Shown: one piece after another, positions 27,851-37,369 of the stretch
Numbering within the stretch: position 1 is the first letter of the stretch
Layout of the letters: every line of letters starts with the position of its first letter
Origin: Dyadobacter endophyticus
GTDB taxonomy: Bacteria; Bacteroidota; Bacteroidia; Cytophagales; Spirosomataceae
Assembly (NCBI RefSeq): GCF_014641595.1
Contig: NZ_BMIA01000001.1
Location: forward strand, 372,001-436,000
Length of the DNA stretch: 64,000 bases
Direction of reading: 5' to 3'
Position numbers and translations under genes: made by a program
Notes under the pieces: model-generated
Seen by the model: the letters and a program-made list of their open reading frames with translations, nothing else
Told to the model about the DNA's origin: nothing
The model's database searches: none

Positions 27851-29092
27851 CTACCGTTTCACTATCTTCATCACATCAACTGATCCGTTCGTGTGTGTCA
27901 CCTTTACTATGTATAAGCCGGAAAGAAAATTATTCACATTGAAAGAAGTACGGATATCTGATAAAGAACTTCTTTTTTGATCCAAAATCAACTTTCCGGA
28001 CATATCATTGAATTGTACACGCTCAATCTTGCTGATATCGCTCACCTCCAATATTAATTGAGCAGTGGTTGGATTGGGATATAAAGCTGTTTTGCTTTTC
28101 GAATTTATACTAATGCTCCGTATACTGCTATACGTAAAACTCTCGTCCTTGTCTATCATCTTTAAACGATAAAGATTATTCCCTTCTTCCGGCGCCGTAT
28201 CAGTGAAAGAATAGGACATCAGTTCGCGGCTTTCACCTTTTGAAGTAACTGTTGCAATCTCTTTCCAGATTTTACCCTTCGAACTGTGCTCAACTTCAAA
28301 GCGGTCACTATTTGTTTCCGCAGTAGTAGCCCAATACAGCAAAGCAGTCTGATTTTCTCCTTTTTTGACGGTAAAAGCTACCAGCGTAACAGGCAAAACA
28401 ACCTCTTCATTGGAAACAATATTGTTGTTAAGCGAAATCTTTCCTGCCGTTGAAAAGGCTCTGCCGGAAATGGAAGCTCCCGAGGCAAGTGAAATCGCGC
28501 CGACATTGATTACGGTCCCCTTAAAAGCTGCCCCGGCGTCTAAACTGACCGCACCATTAACTTGCCAGTAAACATTTTGAAGCGATGCACCGTCCGTTAG
28601 TATAATGTTTACCGGAGCGGTTACCGAAAGCGCACCGTCTATTTTTATAATAAATATTGCGTTCGGATCGCCTCCTGCATCCAAAGTCAGGTCTCCGGTC
28701 AAGACCGTAGCCGTTGTACTACAATAAACCCCGGGAGCAAATGTAGCGCCACCGCCGATAGGGGAAGTCAGAGTATTTCCGCATGGGTTTAAAATGGGGT
28801 TTGTCAGTTGCGCGTAGGCTGCTGCAACGGCTAACGTAGCAGCGACTCCCTCCACATCTCCGAAGTGCGTATTACCTGTAACTGTTACTGCATCCCCCGT
28901 TACGGCACCAGCACCATTGCCAATATCACCTGTTACGGTGGTGGTACCGGTGTTGGCAAACTCCCCTACGGAGGTAAAAAGGGCGAATCCGGCTGCGGTT
29001 CCTAAGCTCGGCGCCGTTTGGGCCAAACCTGGTGCAGCAGTGAAAGCGGCTGAAATAATGACGGCCAGCGTGATGAATGTAGACTTTTTCAT
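27851..29092 (-). CDS. DUF3494 ice-binding-like protein with T9SS sorting domain
   Basis: The 413 residues (ATG 29092, giving MKKSTFITLAV) have a signal peptide (about 1-25), a DUF3494 beta-solenoid domain (about 26-220) and a C-terminal T9SS domain (about 330-413) after a fibronectin-like linker starting LPVTLVAF. DUF3494 motifs are clear: GDIGNGAGAVTGDAVTVTG, ATFAPGVYCST, LTLDAGGDPNAIFIIKIDG and NVYWQVNGAVSLDAGA. Characterised DUF3494 proteins bind ice, but many members are adhesive surface proteins, so ice binding is not certain. The upstream AraC gene (29247) is on the same strand 154 nt away. The ORF opens at 29131, but the signal peptide sets the start at 29092. Confidence 0.87.
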   Translation of the reverse strand: MKKSTFITLAVIISAAFTAAPGLAQTAPSLGTAAGFALFTSVGEFANTGTTTVTGDIGNGAGAVTGDAVTVTGNTHFGDVEGVAATLAVAAAYAQLTNPILNPCGNTLTSPIGGGATFAPGVYCSTTATVLTGDLTLDAGGDPNAIFIIKIDGALSVTAPVNIILTDGASLQNVYWQVNGAVSLDAGAAFKGTVINVGAISLASGASISGRAFSTAGKISLNNNIVSNEEVVLPVTLVAFTVKKGENQTALLYWATTAETNSDRFEVEHSSKGKIWKEIATVTSKGESRELMSYSFTDTAPEEGNNLYRLKMIDKDESFTYSSIRSISINSKSKTALYPNPTTAQLILEVSDISKIERVQFNDMSGKLILDQKRSSLSDIRTSFNVNNFLSGLYIVKVTHTNGSVDVMKIVKR

Positions 29093-29246
29093 ATCATTTG
29101 GAATAGCTGTGAAATAATTTTCACAATGCAAAGATGAGCCCTTTGCTATCCAATAGTGTTACAAAAAGTGTAGAAATAGTTACCATATTCACACATTTCT
29201 TTTGGGATAAAAAGTGATAGGTTTTCTTTACTATTACCTCTTCAAA

Positions 29247-29807
29247 TCATATGTTTTCAAGATTCCCGCTTCGTTTTCCTTTTAATTGCTTATAAAAGGA
29301 TGGGCTAAGACCTGTAATTCTTTTAAACTGGTTAGACAAATAAGCGACACTGCTGTAATTCAGCTTATAGGAAATCTCTGTGAGGTTGAGCTCATCGTAT
29401 AACATCAACTCCTTTACTCGTTCAATTTTGTTTATAATAATAAACTGCTGTATGGTAATACCCTTCACTTCGGAGAATATGTTGGCAAGATACGTATAAT
29501 CGTAACCGAGCTTATTGCTGATGTATTCGGAGTGATTGATTTTAGGCGATTCGTCGGAGTAATGTACCATTTCAACGATCACATTTTTTATTTTTTCGAT
29601 CAGTATACTCTTTTTGTCGTCCAGTAATTCAAGTCCTGATTTGAGCAGATTTGCTTTCAGCCGCTCCCGCTGTTTGACTGTCATTTCTTCAAGTATTTCC
29701 ACCATACCCAGGTCAAGATCAGTATACCTGATGCCAAGCTTTTTCAGTTCTTCTTTTACCATCATTTTGCACCGCAAACTGACCATATATTTAATGTAAA
29801 GTCTCAT
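29247..29807 (-). CDS. AraC family transcriptional regulator (short form)
   Basis: The 186-residue protein ends in an AraC-type double helix-turn-helix (about 90-178) with YLANIFSEVKGITIQQF, LNLTEISYKLNYSSVAYL and the closing FKRITGLSPSFYK. The N-terminal 85 residues are helical and have no cupin or receiver domain, so the inducer is not apparent. Short AraC proteins of this type occur widely in Bacteroidota. It is directly upstream of the ice-binding-like gene on the same strand, which it may control, though this is inferred from position only. Confidence 0.85.
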   Translation of the reverse strand: MRLYIKYMVSLRCKMMVKEELKKLGIRYTDLDLGMVEILEEMTVKQRERLKANLLKSGLELLDDKKSILIEKIKNVIVEMVHYSDESPKINHSEYISNKLGYDYTYLANIFSEVKGITIQQFIIINKIERVKELMLYDELNLTEISYKLNYSSVAYLSNQFKRITGLSPSFYKQLKGKRSGNLENI

Positions 29808-30296
29808 CCGTGCACAGTTTAGTCATCAGCCTTGTCAGCCAGTTTAGATTTTATTGCATATGTCTTTAGTGGGTTAAATGCGGTTCTAATTTGTTGCGTC
29901 AAATTCGGATCACCTATTATGCAATCCATGTCGGACGGGACTTAATTCAATACCAATGATACACTAGCAATAACCACGCCAAACGGCCGGATGAAATTTC
30001 AATTCACCACAAAAATGTCCCAAAATTTCAAAACATAATACTAGCTCTGCGGACAGAAAAACACGCCACAAAAGAGTTCTGCGACCAGGGTATCGTCGAT
30101 TTCCTGATTTAAGAAGTAAAAAACTCAGTCAGGAAAACAGAGAGAATAATTTATGCAATATAAATCCTATCGCACAAACTGGTGTTAATTGAATTATTTG
30201 CTGAAAAAAAAATATTATTTATAGTATGGGGATGGGTCATGCTGACTTGTCTGTAAGATCGAACTGCAAAATCTGCAAATGGTTTAATGAAACGCT
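29808..30296. other. 489-bp intergenic region between AraC and sigma set 2
   Basis: The only clear element is the ECF-type motif at 30228-30257. The remainder is AT-rich with runs of A near 30205, and I saw no gene, long inverted repeat or RNA family. Confidence 0.5.
30228..30257 (+). promoter_or_regulatory. ECF-type promoter-like motif, copy B
   Basis: GGGGAT (30228-30233), 12 nt, CTTGTCTGTAAG (30246-30257). It ends 39 nt before the sigma factor start at 30297, matching copy A in distance. Autoregulation of the sigma gene is the simplest reading. Confidence 0.6.
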
Positions 30297-30947
30297 ATGG
30301 CCATTAATTCTACCAAAAAATTACCGCTCCAATCGCCCGAGATCGTGGATCTTTCTGCGCAGGACAACGAACCGGTCATGCTCCACGATGAATACCTCAT
30401 CCGTGAAATGTTCAGCCGGGAGCCTCAAAAGGGATGCGAGCTGCTTTTCAGGAAGTACTACACCAATTTATGCAACCACGCGATCCGCTTTGTTCATTCC
30501 AGAGAAGTGGCCGAGGATATCGTCTCGGAAGTGTTTGCTGCATTCTGGCAAAGCCGCACTTTTGAGCTGGTCACCACTTCCTACCGTGCTTATCTGTACA
30601 AATCGGTCCGTAACCGGTCGTACAACTACCTGAAATGGGACTTGAACCGCACTTCCCCGATGGAGACGCTGACGGCGCCTTTCGCGGCCCATGCGCTTAA
30701 TCCCTGCGAGGCATTGCAATATAATGAGCTCTACCAGCAGGTGGAGCGCATTGTGCAGGAGATGCCGCCGCAATGCAGGAAAGCGTATTTGCTGAAACGT
30801 GTAGAAGGCAAAACGCTGGAAGAAATCGCTGCCGAGCTTCAGATTACCCCCAAATCCGTGGAGGCACTCATTACCCGTGCCATTGCAAGGCTTCGCAACG
30901 GGTTGAAAGACAGTTGGTTTATATGTCTTGTCTTCTGCTTTCAATAA
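30297..30947 (+). CDS. ECF RNA polymerase sigma-70 factor (set 2)
   Basis: The 216 residues include sigma region 2 (about 45-110, with AEDIVSEVFAAFWQ) and region 4 (about 145-200, with MPPQCRKAYLLKRVEGKTLEEIA and PKSVEALITRAIARL). It heads a plus-strand set sigma-FecR-SusC-SusD. The ATG at 30297 lies 39 nt downstream of the GGGGAT/CTTGTCTGTAAG motif, which supports this start. The last residues (WFICLVFCFQ) are unusually hydrophobic for a sigma factor. It may recognise the motif found here, before FecR and before the GH74-like gene. Confidence 0.92.
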   Translation: MAINSTKKLPLQSPEIVDLSAQDNEPVMLHDEYLIREMFSREPQKGCELLFRKYYTNLCNHAIRFVHSREVAEDIVSEVFAAFWQSRTFELVTTSYRAYLYKSVRNRSYNYLKWDLNRTSPMETLTAPFAAHALNPCEALQYNELYQQVERIVQEMPPQCRKAYLLKRVEGKTLEEIAAELQITPKSVEALITRAIARLRNGLKDSWFICLVFCFQ

Positions 30948-30965
30948 AAGTGTGAGGCCCGGCAT

Positions 30966-30992
30966 GGGGATGCGCGCATCCTGCTTGTCTGT
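30966..30992 (+). promoter_or_regulatory. ECF-type promoter-like motif, copy C
   Basis: GGGGAT (30966-30971), 12 nt, CTTGTCTGT (30984-30992), 94 nt before the FecR start and just after the sigma stop. It differs from copies A and B only after CTTGTCTGT (CCT instead of AAG). It could give FecR-SusCD their own sigma-dependent promoter. Confidence 0.55.
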
Positions 30993-31086
30993 CCTTTGAA
31001 ATAAACATCACCGTGTCCTGCCGGACAATGGTGTTGTGGTTGCCCTGAAAGGATCCTAAAAGCCCGTAAAAGCTAAAAAGCATAAA

Positions 31087-32097
31087 ATGAAAGATTCCCT
31101 ACCCAAAGATGTCCTGTTCGATTTTTTTGATGGACGGACCACATCCATTCAGCGCAAGCTCGTCGAGGACTGGCTTGCCGATCCGCATAATGAGGAGCTT
31201 TATTATCAATATCTGGATGAGTGGGAAAGCCGCCATCCGCAGTTCTCACCGAAGATGGATCACGCGCTGTCAAATTACATTTCATTGATCAACAACGAGG
31301 ATGCCGGCAAGCAGGCCCCATTGTCGCAACCTGTGTCGACGCGGTCTATTTTCTGGAAAAACCCCTGGTTGTACAGCGCCGCGGCCGCCTGTGTGCTGAT
31401 GGTAGCCGGTTTTGTTTTTAGAAATGAGCTGCTGTACCAATCGCTGGTTTCCGGTAACGGGCGTATCTCGTCCTATCAGCTCTCCGACGGCACGCAGGTG
31501 GTGCTCAATGCTAATTCTGTCTTGCTCGTTCCGAGGCTCGGTTTCGGTTCGGGCAACAGGGAGGTGACATTGGAAGGAGAGGCGGAATTCAAAGTCGTTC
31601 ATACCAGGGAGGATAGCCGCTTTATCGTGCGAATGGATCATGATTATGTGATAGAAGTGCTTGGTACCGAATTTGTTGCATTTTCCAGAAAACGAGGCAC
31701 CAAAGTATTCCTGACAAAAGGCAAAGTAAAACTGAGCCTGCCTAAGGGAAAGCAGCTTTACATGAAGCCTGGCAACCTCTTCGCTACCGGATCCAACGGC
31801 GCGTTTACCCTTACGTCCTCATCCAAACCAGCCGCATTCGTGGCCTGGAAGCAGGATATGTTCTATTTCGACAATACCCTTTTATCGGAGGCGGTGGAAC
31901 AGATGAACGACCGCTTCAAAGTAGATGTGCGTATACTTGATCCCGTTCTGGGTAAGCGCCGCATTGGCGGCGTCTACAAAGCCAGGCAGGCCGAAGACTT
32001 GCTGGCCATCTTATCCGAGCTGCTCCATCTGGAAGTGGTAAAACATAGCGAATTCATCGAATTGAGAACATCAGTAACTAACCCGAATCATGAGTAG
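31087..32097 (+). CDS. FecR-type anti-sigma factor (set 2)
   Basis: The 336 residues contain a cytoplasmic N-terminus with LVEDWLADPHNEELYYQYLDEW (about 25-46), one membrane segment (about 94-111), a FecR domain (about 122-222, with LSDGTQVVLNANSVL) and a DUF4974 domain (about 262-330). It should sequester the sigma factor 139 nt upstream and take its signal from the STN domain of the SusC that follows. Its stop codon overlaps the SusC start by 8 nt (ATGAGTAG), implying translational coupling, unlike set 1 where 163 nt separate the two. Confidence 0.92.
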   Translation: MKDSLPKDVLFDFFDGRTTSIQRKLVEDWLADPHNEELYYQYLDEWESRHPQFSPKMDHALSNYISLINNEDAGKQAPLSQPVSTRSIFWKNPWLYSAAAACVLMVAGFVFRNELLYQSLVSGNGRISSYQLSDGTQVVLNANSVLLVPRLGFGSGNREVTLEGEAEFKVVHTREDSRFIVRMDHDYVIEVLGTEFVAFSRKRGTKVFLTKGKVKLSLPKGKQLYMKPGNLFATGSNGAFTLTSSSKPAAFVAWKQDMFYFDNTLLSEAVEQMNDRFKVDVRILDPVLGKRRIGGVYKARQAEDLLAILSELLHLEVVKHSEFIELRTSVTNPNHE

Positions 32098-35000
32098 CAG
32101 ATTTCTACAAAAAACCCGTATCGTGCTGACCATGTTATCTGTTCAGCAACTTTGCATAGCGCAGGGCATTTCGTTGGCCAGCCAGCCTATTGCGGCCCAG
32201 CCGATTGCGGCCCAGGCTGGTTCGCGCCAGGGCCAGCATGGAGAAAGCCGCAACAGGGCCAAAAACCTGAAAGACCTGCTCGTGGACCTGGGCAAGCAGC
32301 ACCAGGTGAGTATATTGTTTGAAGAGGAGACAGTACGAAATATCACAGTGACGGGAGCGGATTACCGCCAGGATGGTAGCAAGCTGGAAAAGCAGTTGAC
32401 TGACCTGCTCAAACCATTCAACCTCCGTTTTAAAAAGGCAGGAAAAGAGGCATATGTGATCGTGCCAAGGTTTGAGAAAAGGACCTCCGAAACCGGAACT
32501 GCCACCCTCGAAAGCGCTAACTCGGCACCGACGATGTCGACCGAACCCGTGGGAAGGCCTACTATTGCCGTTTTGAAAACCGCCAAAGTGAGTCCCGAAG
32601 AAGTTACTGTAAAAGGCAAAGTGACCGATGAACGCGGAGATGGGCTTCCGGGCGTGAGTGTGGTACTCAAAGGCTCGCAGCGCGGGGTGATAACAGATAT
32701 CGCCGGTAGATATGAAATCACTGGCGCAGATGCGAACGCCGTTTTGATCTTCTCATTTGTGGGATATTTGCCCAAAGAAGAGATTGTTGGCAATCGTGCG
32801 GTGGTAGATGTTTCGCTATTGGTGGATACCAAGGCGTTAGAAGAAGTGGTCGTGATCGGTTACGGAACGGCTAAAAAGAAGGACCTCACGGGAGCAGTTT
32901 CCGTAGTGGGCCGCAAGGAATTCGGCGATGTGTCGACCACCTCCGCCCAGCAGCTTTTGCAGGGAAAAATTGCCGGCGTGCAGATCGTGAATACAGGCGG
33001 TTTGCCGGGTTCCAATGCCAAAATCATCATCCGCGGTGTAGGCTCCCTTACTAATTCGGACCCGTTGTATGTGATCGATGGCATTCAGGGAGGTGATATC
33101 AATTCTGTAAGCCCGTATGATATCCAGGATATTACGGTGCTGAAAGATGCCGCTTCGGTGGCTATTTACGGTGCATCGGCAGCGAATGGTGTGGTTTTAG
33201 TTACTACCAAAAAAGGCAAAGCCGGCACTCCGAAAGTGACATATAATGGTTACGTGGGCGTTTCGCAACCATGGAAAAAACTGGATATGCTCGATGCTGC
33301 ACAGTATGTTCAGCTGGTGAAGGACATCAATGAAGCGCAAGGGAACAAGGTACCCGACAAGCTCAATACGCCCGATGTACTGGTAACCCGCACCGATTGG
33401 CAAAAGGAGATTTTCAGGAATGCGAAGATCACCGAGCACCATTTAAATGTGACAGGCGGAAGCGAAAAAGCGACCTATAATTTCTCTGCCGGTTATACCA
33501 ATCAGGATGGTATTATGAAGGATTACGGCTACCAGCGCATCAATTTGCGGACGCAGCTGGAAGAGCAGATCGGCAAGCGGATACGGCTGGGGCAGACCAT
33601 CAATTTTAAATATACCAAAACAACAGGTAACGTCGCCAGCTTCGTGGAGGCGCTTCGGATGCCGCCTTACGCGCCTACGCTGGACCCGACGAACCTGGGC
33701 GGATACAGCAGAGTTACCACCATTCTCGACCAGAACGACGCCCTGAACCCCTTGCCGGGCATTTACCTGACCGAGAAACTTTCCCGCGGCGTCTCCAATC
33801 TGTTCCAGCTTTGGGGAGAGGTAGATATTATCAATGGCCTCAAATTCAGAACGCAGGCAAATATTGGTCTTTCTAATAGCAACAGTTACAATTACACAGG
33901 TGAATATCTGAACGGCAATACCAGAACGGACCGCAAGATCGATGAGAGCTATTCATTCGCGGTCTCGCCGATTGTTGAAAATATTCTGACCTATTCCAAA
34001 ACGATCGGCCGCCACGACTTCTCGCTCATGGTGGGTAACACTTTCAATGAAGGTAACAGAAGTCGGAGCGTCAACCTCACAGGGGCGGGTTTTACCAATG
34101 ACCTCATCAAACAGATCGGCGTTTCCAAATCCAACAGCATTACCGGTGCCGGCTCGGGCATTTATGCGTCGCGATCGTATTTCGGCCGTATTACCTATGC
34201 TTTTCATGACAGGTACCTGGTGAATGCCTCCATACGGCAGGATATTAACCCCGCATTTGGGAAAGCTTACAGGAAAGGGAACTTCCCGTCGGTAGGGGTG
34301 GCGTGGAAGTTAGCCAACGAGGACTTTATGAAGAACGTCACCTTCATTTCCGACCTGAAACTCCGCGGAAGCTGGGGCATTACCGGAAACGCCAACATCG
34401 GCCTTTTCCTAACTGACCCGACCGTTTACCGTGGTTACGGAAACAACAACATTGTCTATTCTTTTGGAGAAAACAAGGCATTCCAGCAAGGTGCGACTGT
34501 TACCCGCGTGCCCAACCCGTTCCTGAAATGGGAAGAGACTACACAGGTCGATTTCGGTGTTGATTTTGATCTTTTGCAAAACAGACTTCAGGTAAGCCTG
34601 GACTACTACAAACGCAACAGTAAAGACCTGCTGCTGGATGTAAAACTCCCGGTTTCGACGGGCCTGGGCGATGTTTACAACGATGCGAGCATGGTACAGA
34701 ATGCAGCCAACGCCGTCAACAAAGGCTTTGAAGCGGCAGTTTCCTATGCGGGCCAGGCGGGCGATTTCAGTTACAGTATTTCAGCGAATACCGGTTATAA
34801 CAAAAACAATGTCGTTTCGCTGGGCAACGGGGCGCCGATCATCAGCGGCGGTACCAATGGAGGGATTAATATCACCAAAACCGATGTGGGTGCGGCAATC
34901 GGTTCGTTCTATGGTTTCAAAGTCGACCACGTCGTGTCGAGCGCTACCGAGGTGGCCCAATACAACGAGCAGGCCATTGCGAACGGCTTTAAAGCCTATC

Positions 35001-35614
35001 AGGATGGTTTGAAGGCGGGAGATATCGTATACCAGGATCTGAACGGGGACGGGCGCATTACCGATTCGGACCAGGCATTTCTGGGCTCGGCCATTCCGGT
35101 CTGGACTTATGGCGGCTCGGTGAGCCTGGGTTATAAAGCCTGGGACCTGTCGATGGGCCTTGCGGGGATCGGCGATGTGAAGGTTTATAATGCATTGCGC
35201 TATTGGACAGAGGGAACAACCCGCCCCTTCAACTCCTCGACGGCCGTTCTGGACGCCTGGAAAAAGGACGGTGATATTACCGACATGCCAAGGTCCGGCC
35301 AGAACACGCCTTCCAACCTGCGCGCTTCCGATCGCTTTCTCGAAAACGGCTCATTTATGCGCCTCCGCAATCTGACTGTCGGATTTTCCATTCCAAAAGC
35401 ATTACTAAATGCCGGCAACACAAAGGTGTTTTCAAGCTTTCGGGTCTACGCCACGGCCATGAACCTGCTTACTCTCACCCGTTACAAGGGCTATGATCCG
35501 GAAGTCAGCGCGAGTGTGAATGACGCCAAGTCGTTCATTTTCACCAAAGGCGTTGATACCGGTCAATACCCGCAACCGCGTACTTTCCTTCTCGGGGTCC
35601 AGGTTGGGTTTTAA
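32090..35614 (+). CDS. SusC/RagA family TonB-linked transporter with STN domain (set 2)
   Basis: The 1174 residues include an N-terminal signal (about 1-40) with a duplicated segment QPIAAQPIAAQ, an STN domain (about 58-125, KDLLVDLGKQHQVSILFEEE), a carboxypeptidase-D-like domain (about 175-255), a plug domain (about 258-370, with VVVIGYGTAKKKDLTGAV and DPLYVIDGI), and a barrel ending in VGF. It is the energy-dependent importer of the SusCD pair and, through STN, the sensor for sigma/FecR set 2. It overlaps FecR by 8 nt and is 30 nt from SusD. Ligand unknown; a beta-glucan oligosaccharide is only an inference from the shared motif with the GH74-like gene. Confidence 0.94.
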   Translation: MSSRFLQKTRIVLTMLSVQQLCIAQGISLASQPIAAQPIAAQAGSRQGQHGESRNRAKNLKDLLVDLGKQHQVSILFEEETVRNITVTGADYRQDGSKLEKQLTDLLKPFNLRFKKAGKEAYVIVPRFEKRTSETGTATLESANSAPTMSTEPVGRPTIAVLKTAKVSPEEVTVKGKVTDERGDGLPGVSVVLKGSQRGVITDIAGRYEITGADANAVLIFSFVGYLPKEEIVGNRAVVDVSLLVDTKALEEVVVIGYGTAKKKDLTGAVSVVGRKEFGDVSTTSAQQLLQGKIAGVQIVNTGGLPGSNAKIIIRGVGSLTNSDPLYVIDGIQGGDINSVSPYDIQDITVLKDAASVAIYGASAANGVVLVTTKKGKAGTPKVTYNGYVGVSQPWKKLDMLDAAQYVQLVKDINEAQGNKVPDKLNTPDVLVTRTDWQKEIFRNAKITEHHLNVTGGSEKATYNFSAGYTNQDGIMKDYGYQRINLRTQLEEQIGKRIRLGQTINFKYTKTTGNVASFVEALRMPPYAPTLDPTNLGGYSRVTTILDQNDALNPLPGIYLTEKLSRGVSNLFQLWGEVDIINGLKFRTQANIGLSNSNSYNYTGEYLNGNTRTDRKIDESYSFAVSPIVENILTYSKTIGRHDFSLMVGNTFNEGNRSRSVNLTGAGFTNDLIKQIGVSKSNSITGAGSGIYASRSYFGRITYAFHDRYLVNASIRQDINPAFGKAYRKGNFPSVGVAWKLANEDFMKNVTFISDLKLRGSWGITGNANIGLFLTDPTVYRGYGNNNIVYSFGENKAFQQGATVTRVPNPFLKWEETTQVDFGVDFDLLQNRLQVSLDYYKRNSKDLLLDVKLPVSTGLGDVYNDASMVQNAANAVNKGFEAAVSYAGQAGDFSYSISANTGYNKNNVVSLGNGAPIISGGTNGGINITKTDVGAAIGSFYGFKVDHVVSSATEVAQYNEQAIANGFKAYQDGLKAGDIVYQDLNGDGRITDSDQAFLGSAIPVWTYGGSVSLGYKAWDLSMGLAGIGDVKVYNALRYWTEGTTRPFNSSTAVLDAWKKDGDITDMPRSGQNTPSNLRASDRFLENGSFMRLRNLTVGFSIPKALLNAGNTKVFSSFRVYATAMNLLTLTRYKGYDPEVSASVNDAKSFIFTKGVDTGQYPQPRTFLLGVQVGF

Positions 35615-35644
35615 ATTCTTAACATTCATTTTCATTGAGGCATC

Positions 35645-37231
35645 ATGAAAAAACAGATAATTTCACTGGGAACGCTGGCCTGCCTGGCCATGGCCGGATG
35701 CGACAATTCACTGGACAATGTCGTAAACCAGGTGAGCTACAACGACGATACCTATTTCACTACACCAGCCACTATTTCGGAAGCCGTAACGGCCACTTAT
35801 GGTCTGATGCTTTACAAAGGGCTGTATTCGAGGGACTTCTACTATCTCATGGATCTGACCGGCAATGAGGCCGAGGCTGATGCGCCGCTTTTGGGGGACG
35901 TGTTACAGCTGCACGATTACAGCTACGCACCCAATCATGCGCAGATCAATGATCTCTGGTCTACTGCCTATAAAGTCACATTCAGGGCGAACCTGGTGAT
36001 CGATAAGGCTGCGAAGGTGGTTCCCGCCAACGACGCCGATAAAGCGAAACTGACGCAGTACACATCCGAGGCTTACTTTTTAAAGGCCTATGCGGAGTTT
36101 CTGCTCGTAACACTTTGGGGAAGGGTGCCGATTCGCAAGGATTACACTGAAAACAGCGAATTTTATTTGCCGCGAGCCAGCACGGAAGAGGTCTGGAAAC
36201 AGGTGGAATCCGACCTGGCGAATGCCATTGCCGGATTGCCTGTCGCTTATGCGAACCCTGCTGCCGACCTGGGTAGGGCTACCAAGGGTGCAGCCATTGC
36301 ATTGCTGGGCAAATCCTATTTGTACCAGAAAAAATATGCCGAAGCAGCCGCCCAGTTCGAGTTGCTGACCAAAGCGCCTTACGCTTACGACCTTGTCCCG
36401 AACCTGGATGAGCTCTTTACCAAATCGCCGGTAAAAAATGCTGAAACGGTTTTCGATATTCCTCATAAGGCATGGGGCGGCTGGGCAGAAGGAAGCCCTT
36501 ATTATATGTTCGGGTCGCAGGAAGGGTCGGGAAGCGGAAAAAATACATTGACCGGCCGTGCTATGGAATACGGGTGGAACGACTGGCGAAATGTATTTAT
36601 CTCCGACGCCGCCGTTAATGCTTTCACTTACAAGGATGAAGCAGGTAAAACTTACGTGGACCCGAGAGCTAAAAACACGTTCTACGGCGATAAGGCGAGT
36701 GGGGGAGACGTCACCTATTGCGACAACTGCACAGGAGGTGCCAAACCTTACCCGTATGCGGAAAATGGAAACGGTTACCGGTGGCGGAAATATGAGCCTT
36801 ACGAATACAAAGAGAAAGGAGAATTGCCTCAATCGGACATCAATTCGCAGGTTGTCCGCTATGCCGATGTGCTGCTGATGCTGGCCGAAGCACATGTGAA
36901 TTCGGGTAAAATCGCCGAGGCCCTGCCGCTGATCAATAAGGTGCGTACGCGCTCCGCTGCATTTGCCTACACCACGCTCGGCAGTAAGGATGAAGCGATG
37001 AAAAAGATCATGCTGGAACGCCAGCTTGAACTGTCCGGTGAGCAGGTGCGCTGGTTCGACCTGATCCGATGGGGTATCGCAAAGCAAACCCTGAATGCAG
37101 AAAAGAAAGCCAAATATCCTGCTTCCAGCCAATCTTTCTTTCAGGACAAACACGTTTTATTTCCCATTCCCCTGACCGAGAAAAATACCAATCCGCTCGT
37201 GGCCAAAGACATCAGTGATGATTGGAACTAA
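35645..37231 (+). CDS. SusD/RagB family outer-membrane lipoprotein (set 2)
   Basis: The 528 residues start with a lipoprotein signal and lipobox ending at Cys19 (AMAGC). SusD-like helices include RAtkGAAIALLGKSYLYQKKYAEA (about 215-240), and the RagB/SusD signature LERQLELSGEQVRWFDLIRWG lies near 455-478. It should bind the ligand on the cell surface and pair with the SusC immediately upstream. A cysteine-containing loop (YCDNCTGG) at about 359-366 is unusual and may form a disulphide or metal site. A strong bidirectional terminator follows. Confidence 0.94.
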   Translation: MKKQIISLGTLACLAMAGCDNSLDNVVNQVSYNDDTYFTTPATISEAVTATYGLMLYKGLYSRDFYYLMDLTGNEAEADAPLLGDVLQLHDYSYAPNHAQINDLWSTAYKVTFRANLVIDKAAKVVPANDADKAKLTQYTSEAYFLKAYAEFLLVTLWGRVPIRKDYTENSEFYLPRASTEEVWKQVESDLANAIAGLPVAYANPAADLGRATKGAAIALLGKSYLYQKKYAEAAAQFELLTKAPYAYDLVPNLDELFTKSPVKNAETVFDIPHKAWGGWAEGSPYYMFGSQEGSGSGKNTLTGRAMEYGWNDWRNVFISDAAVNAFTYKDEAGKTYVDPRAKNTFYGDKASGGDVTYCDNCTGGAKPYPYAENGNGYRWRKYEPYEYKEKGELPQSDINSQVVRYADVLLMLAEAHVNSGKIAEALPLINKVRTRSAAFAYTTLGSKDEAMKKIMLERQLELSGEQVRWFDLIRWGIAKQTLNAEKKAKYPASSQSFFQDKHVLFPIPLTEKNTNPLVAKDISDDWN

Positions 37232-37255
37232 TTGATGAAATCGTCTCCTGGCTAT

Positions 37256-37297
37256 TTTAAAACAAAACCCGCAGAGACCTGCGGGTTTTGTTTTAAA
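37256..37297. terminator. bidirectional terminator, 19-bp perfect stem
   Basis: Arms 37256-37274 and 37279-37297 pair without mismatch around a 4-nt loop (AGAC); the GC core CCCGCAG/CTGCGGG is flanked by A-rich and T-rich arms, so it can stop transcription both ways between convergent SusD and the giant T9SS gene. Confidence 0.9.
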
Positions 37298-37330
37298 TCA
37301 GGTGGCGCAGTTTTTGCCGACTTCTCATAG

Positions 37331-37363
37331 AAAAGCAGATGCCCTCAGTACAAGGGCATCTGC
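37331..37363 (-). terminator. terminator of the giant T9SS gene
   Basis: GCAGATGCCCT (37335-37345) and AGGGCATCTGC (37353-37363) make a perfect 11-bp stem with a 7-nt loop; on the minus strand it is followed by TTTTC. It begins 7 nt after the stop codon at 37370. Confidence 0.85.
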
Positions 37364-37369
37364 CAGTTA

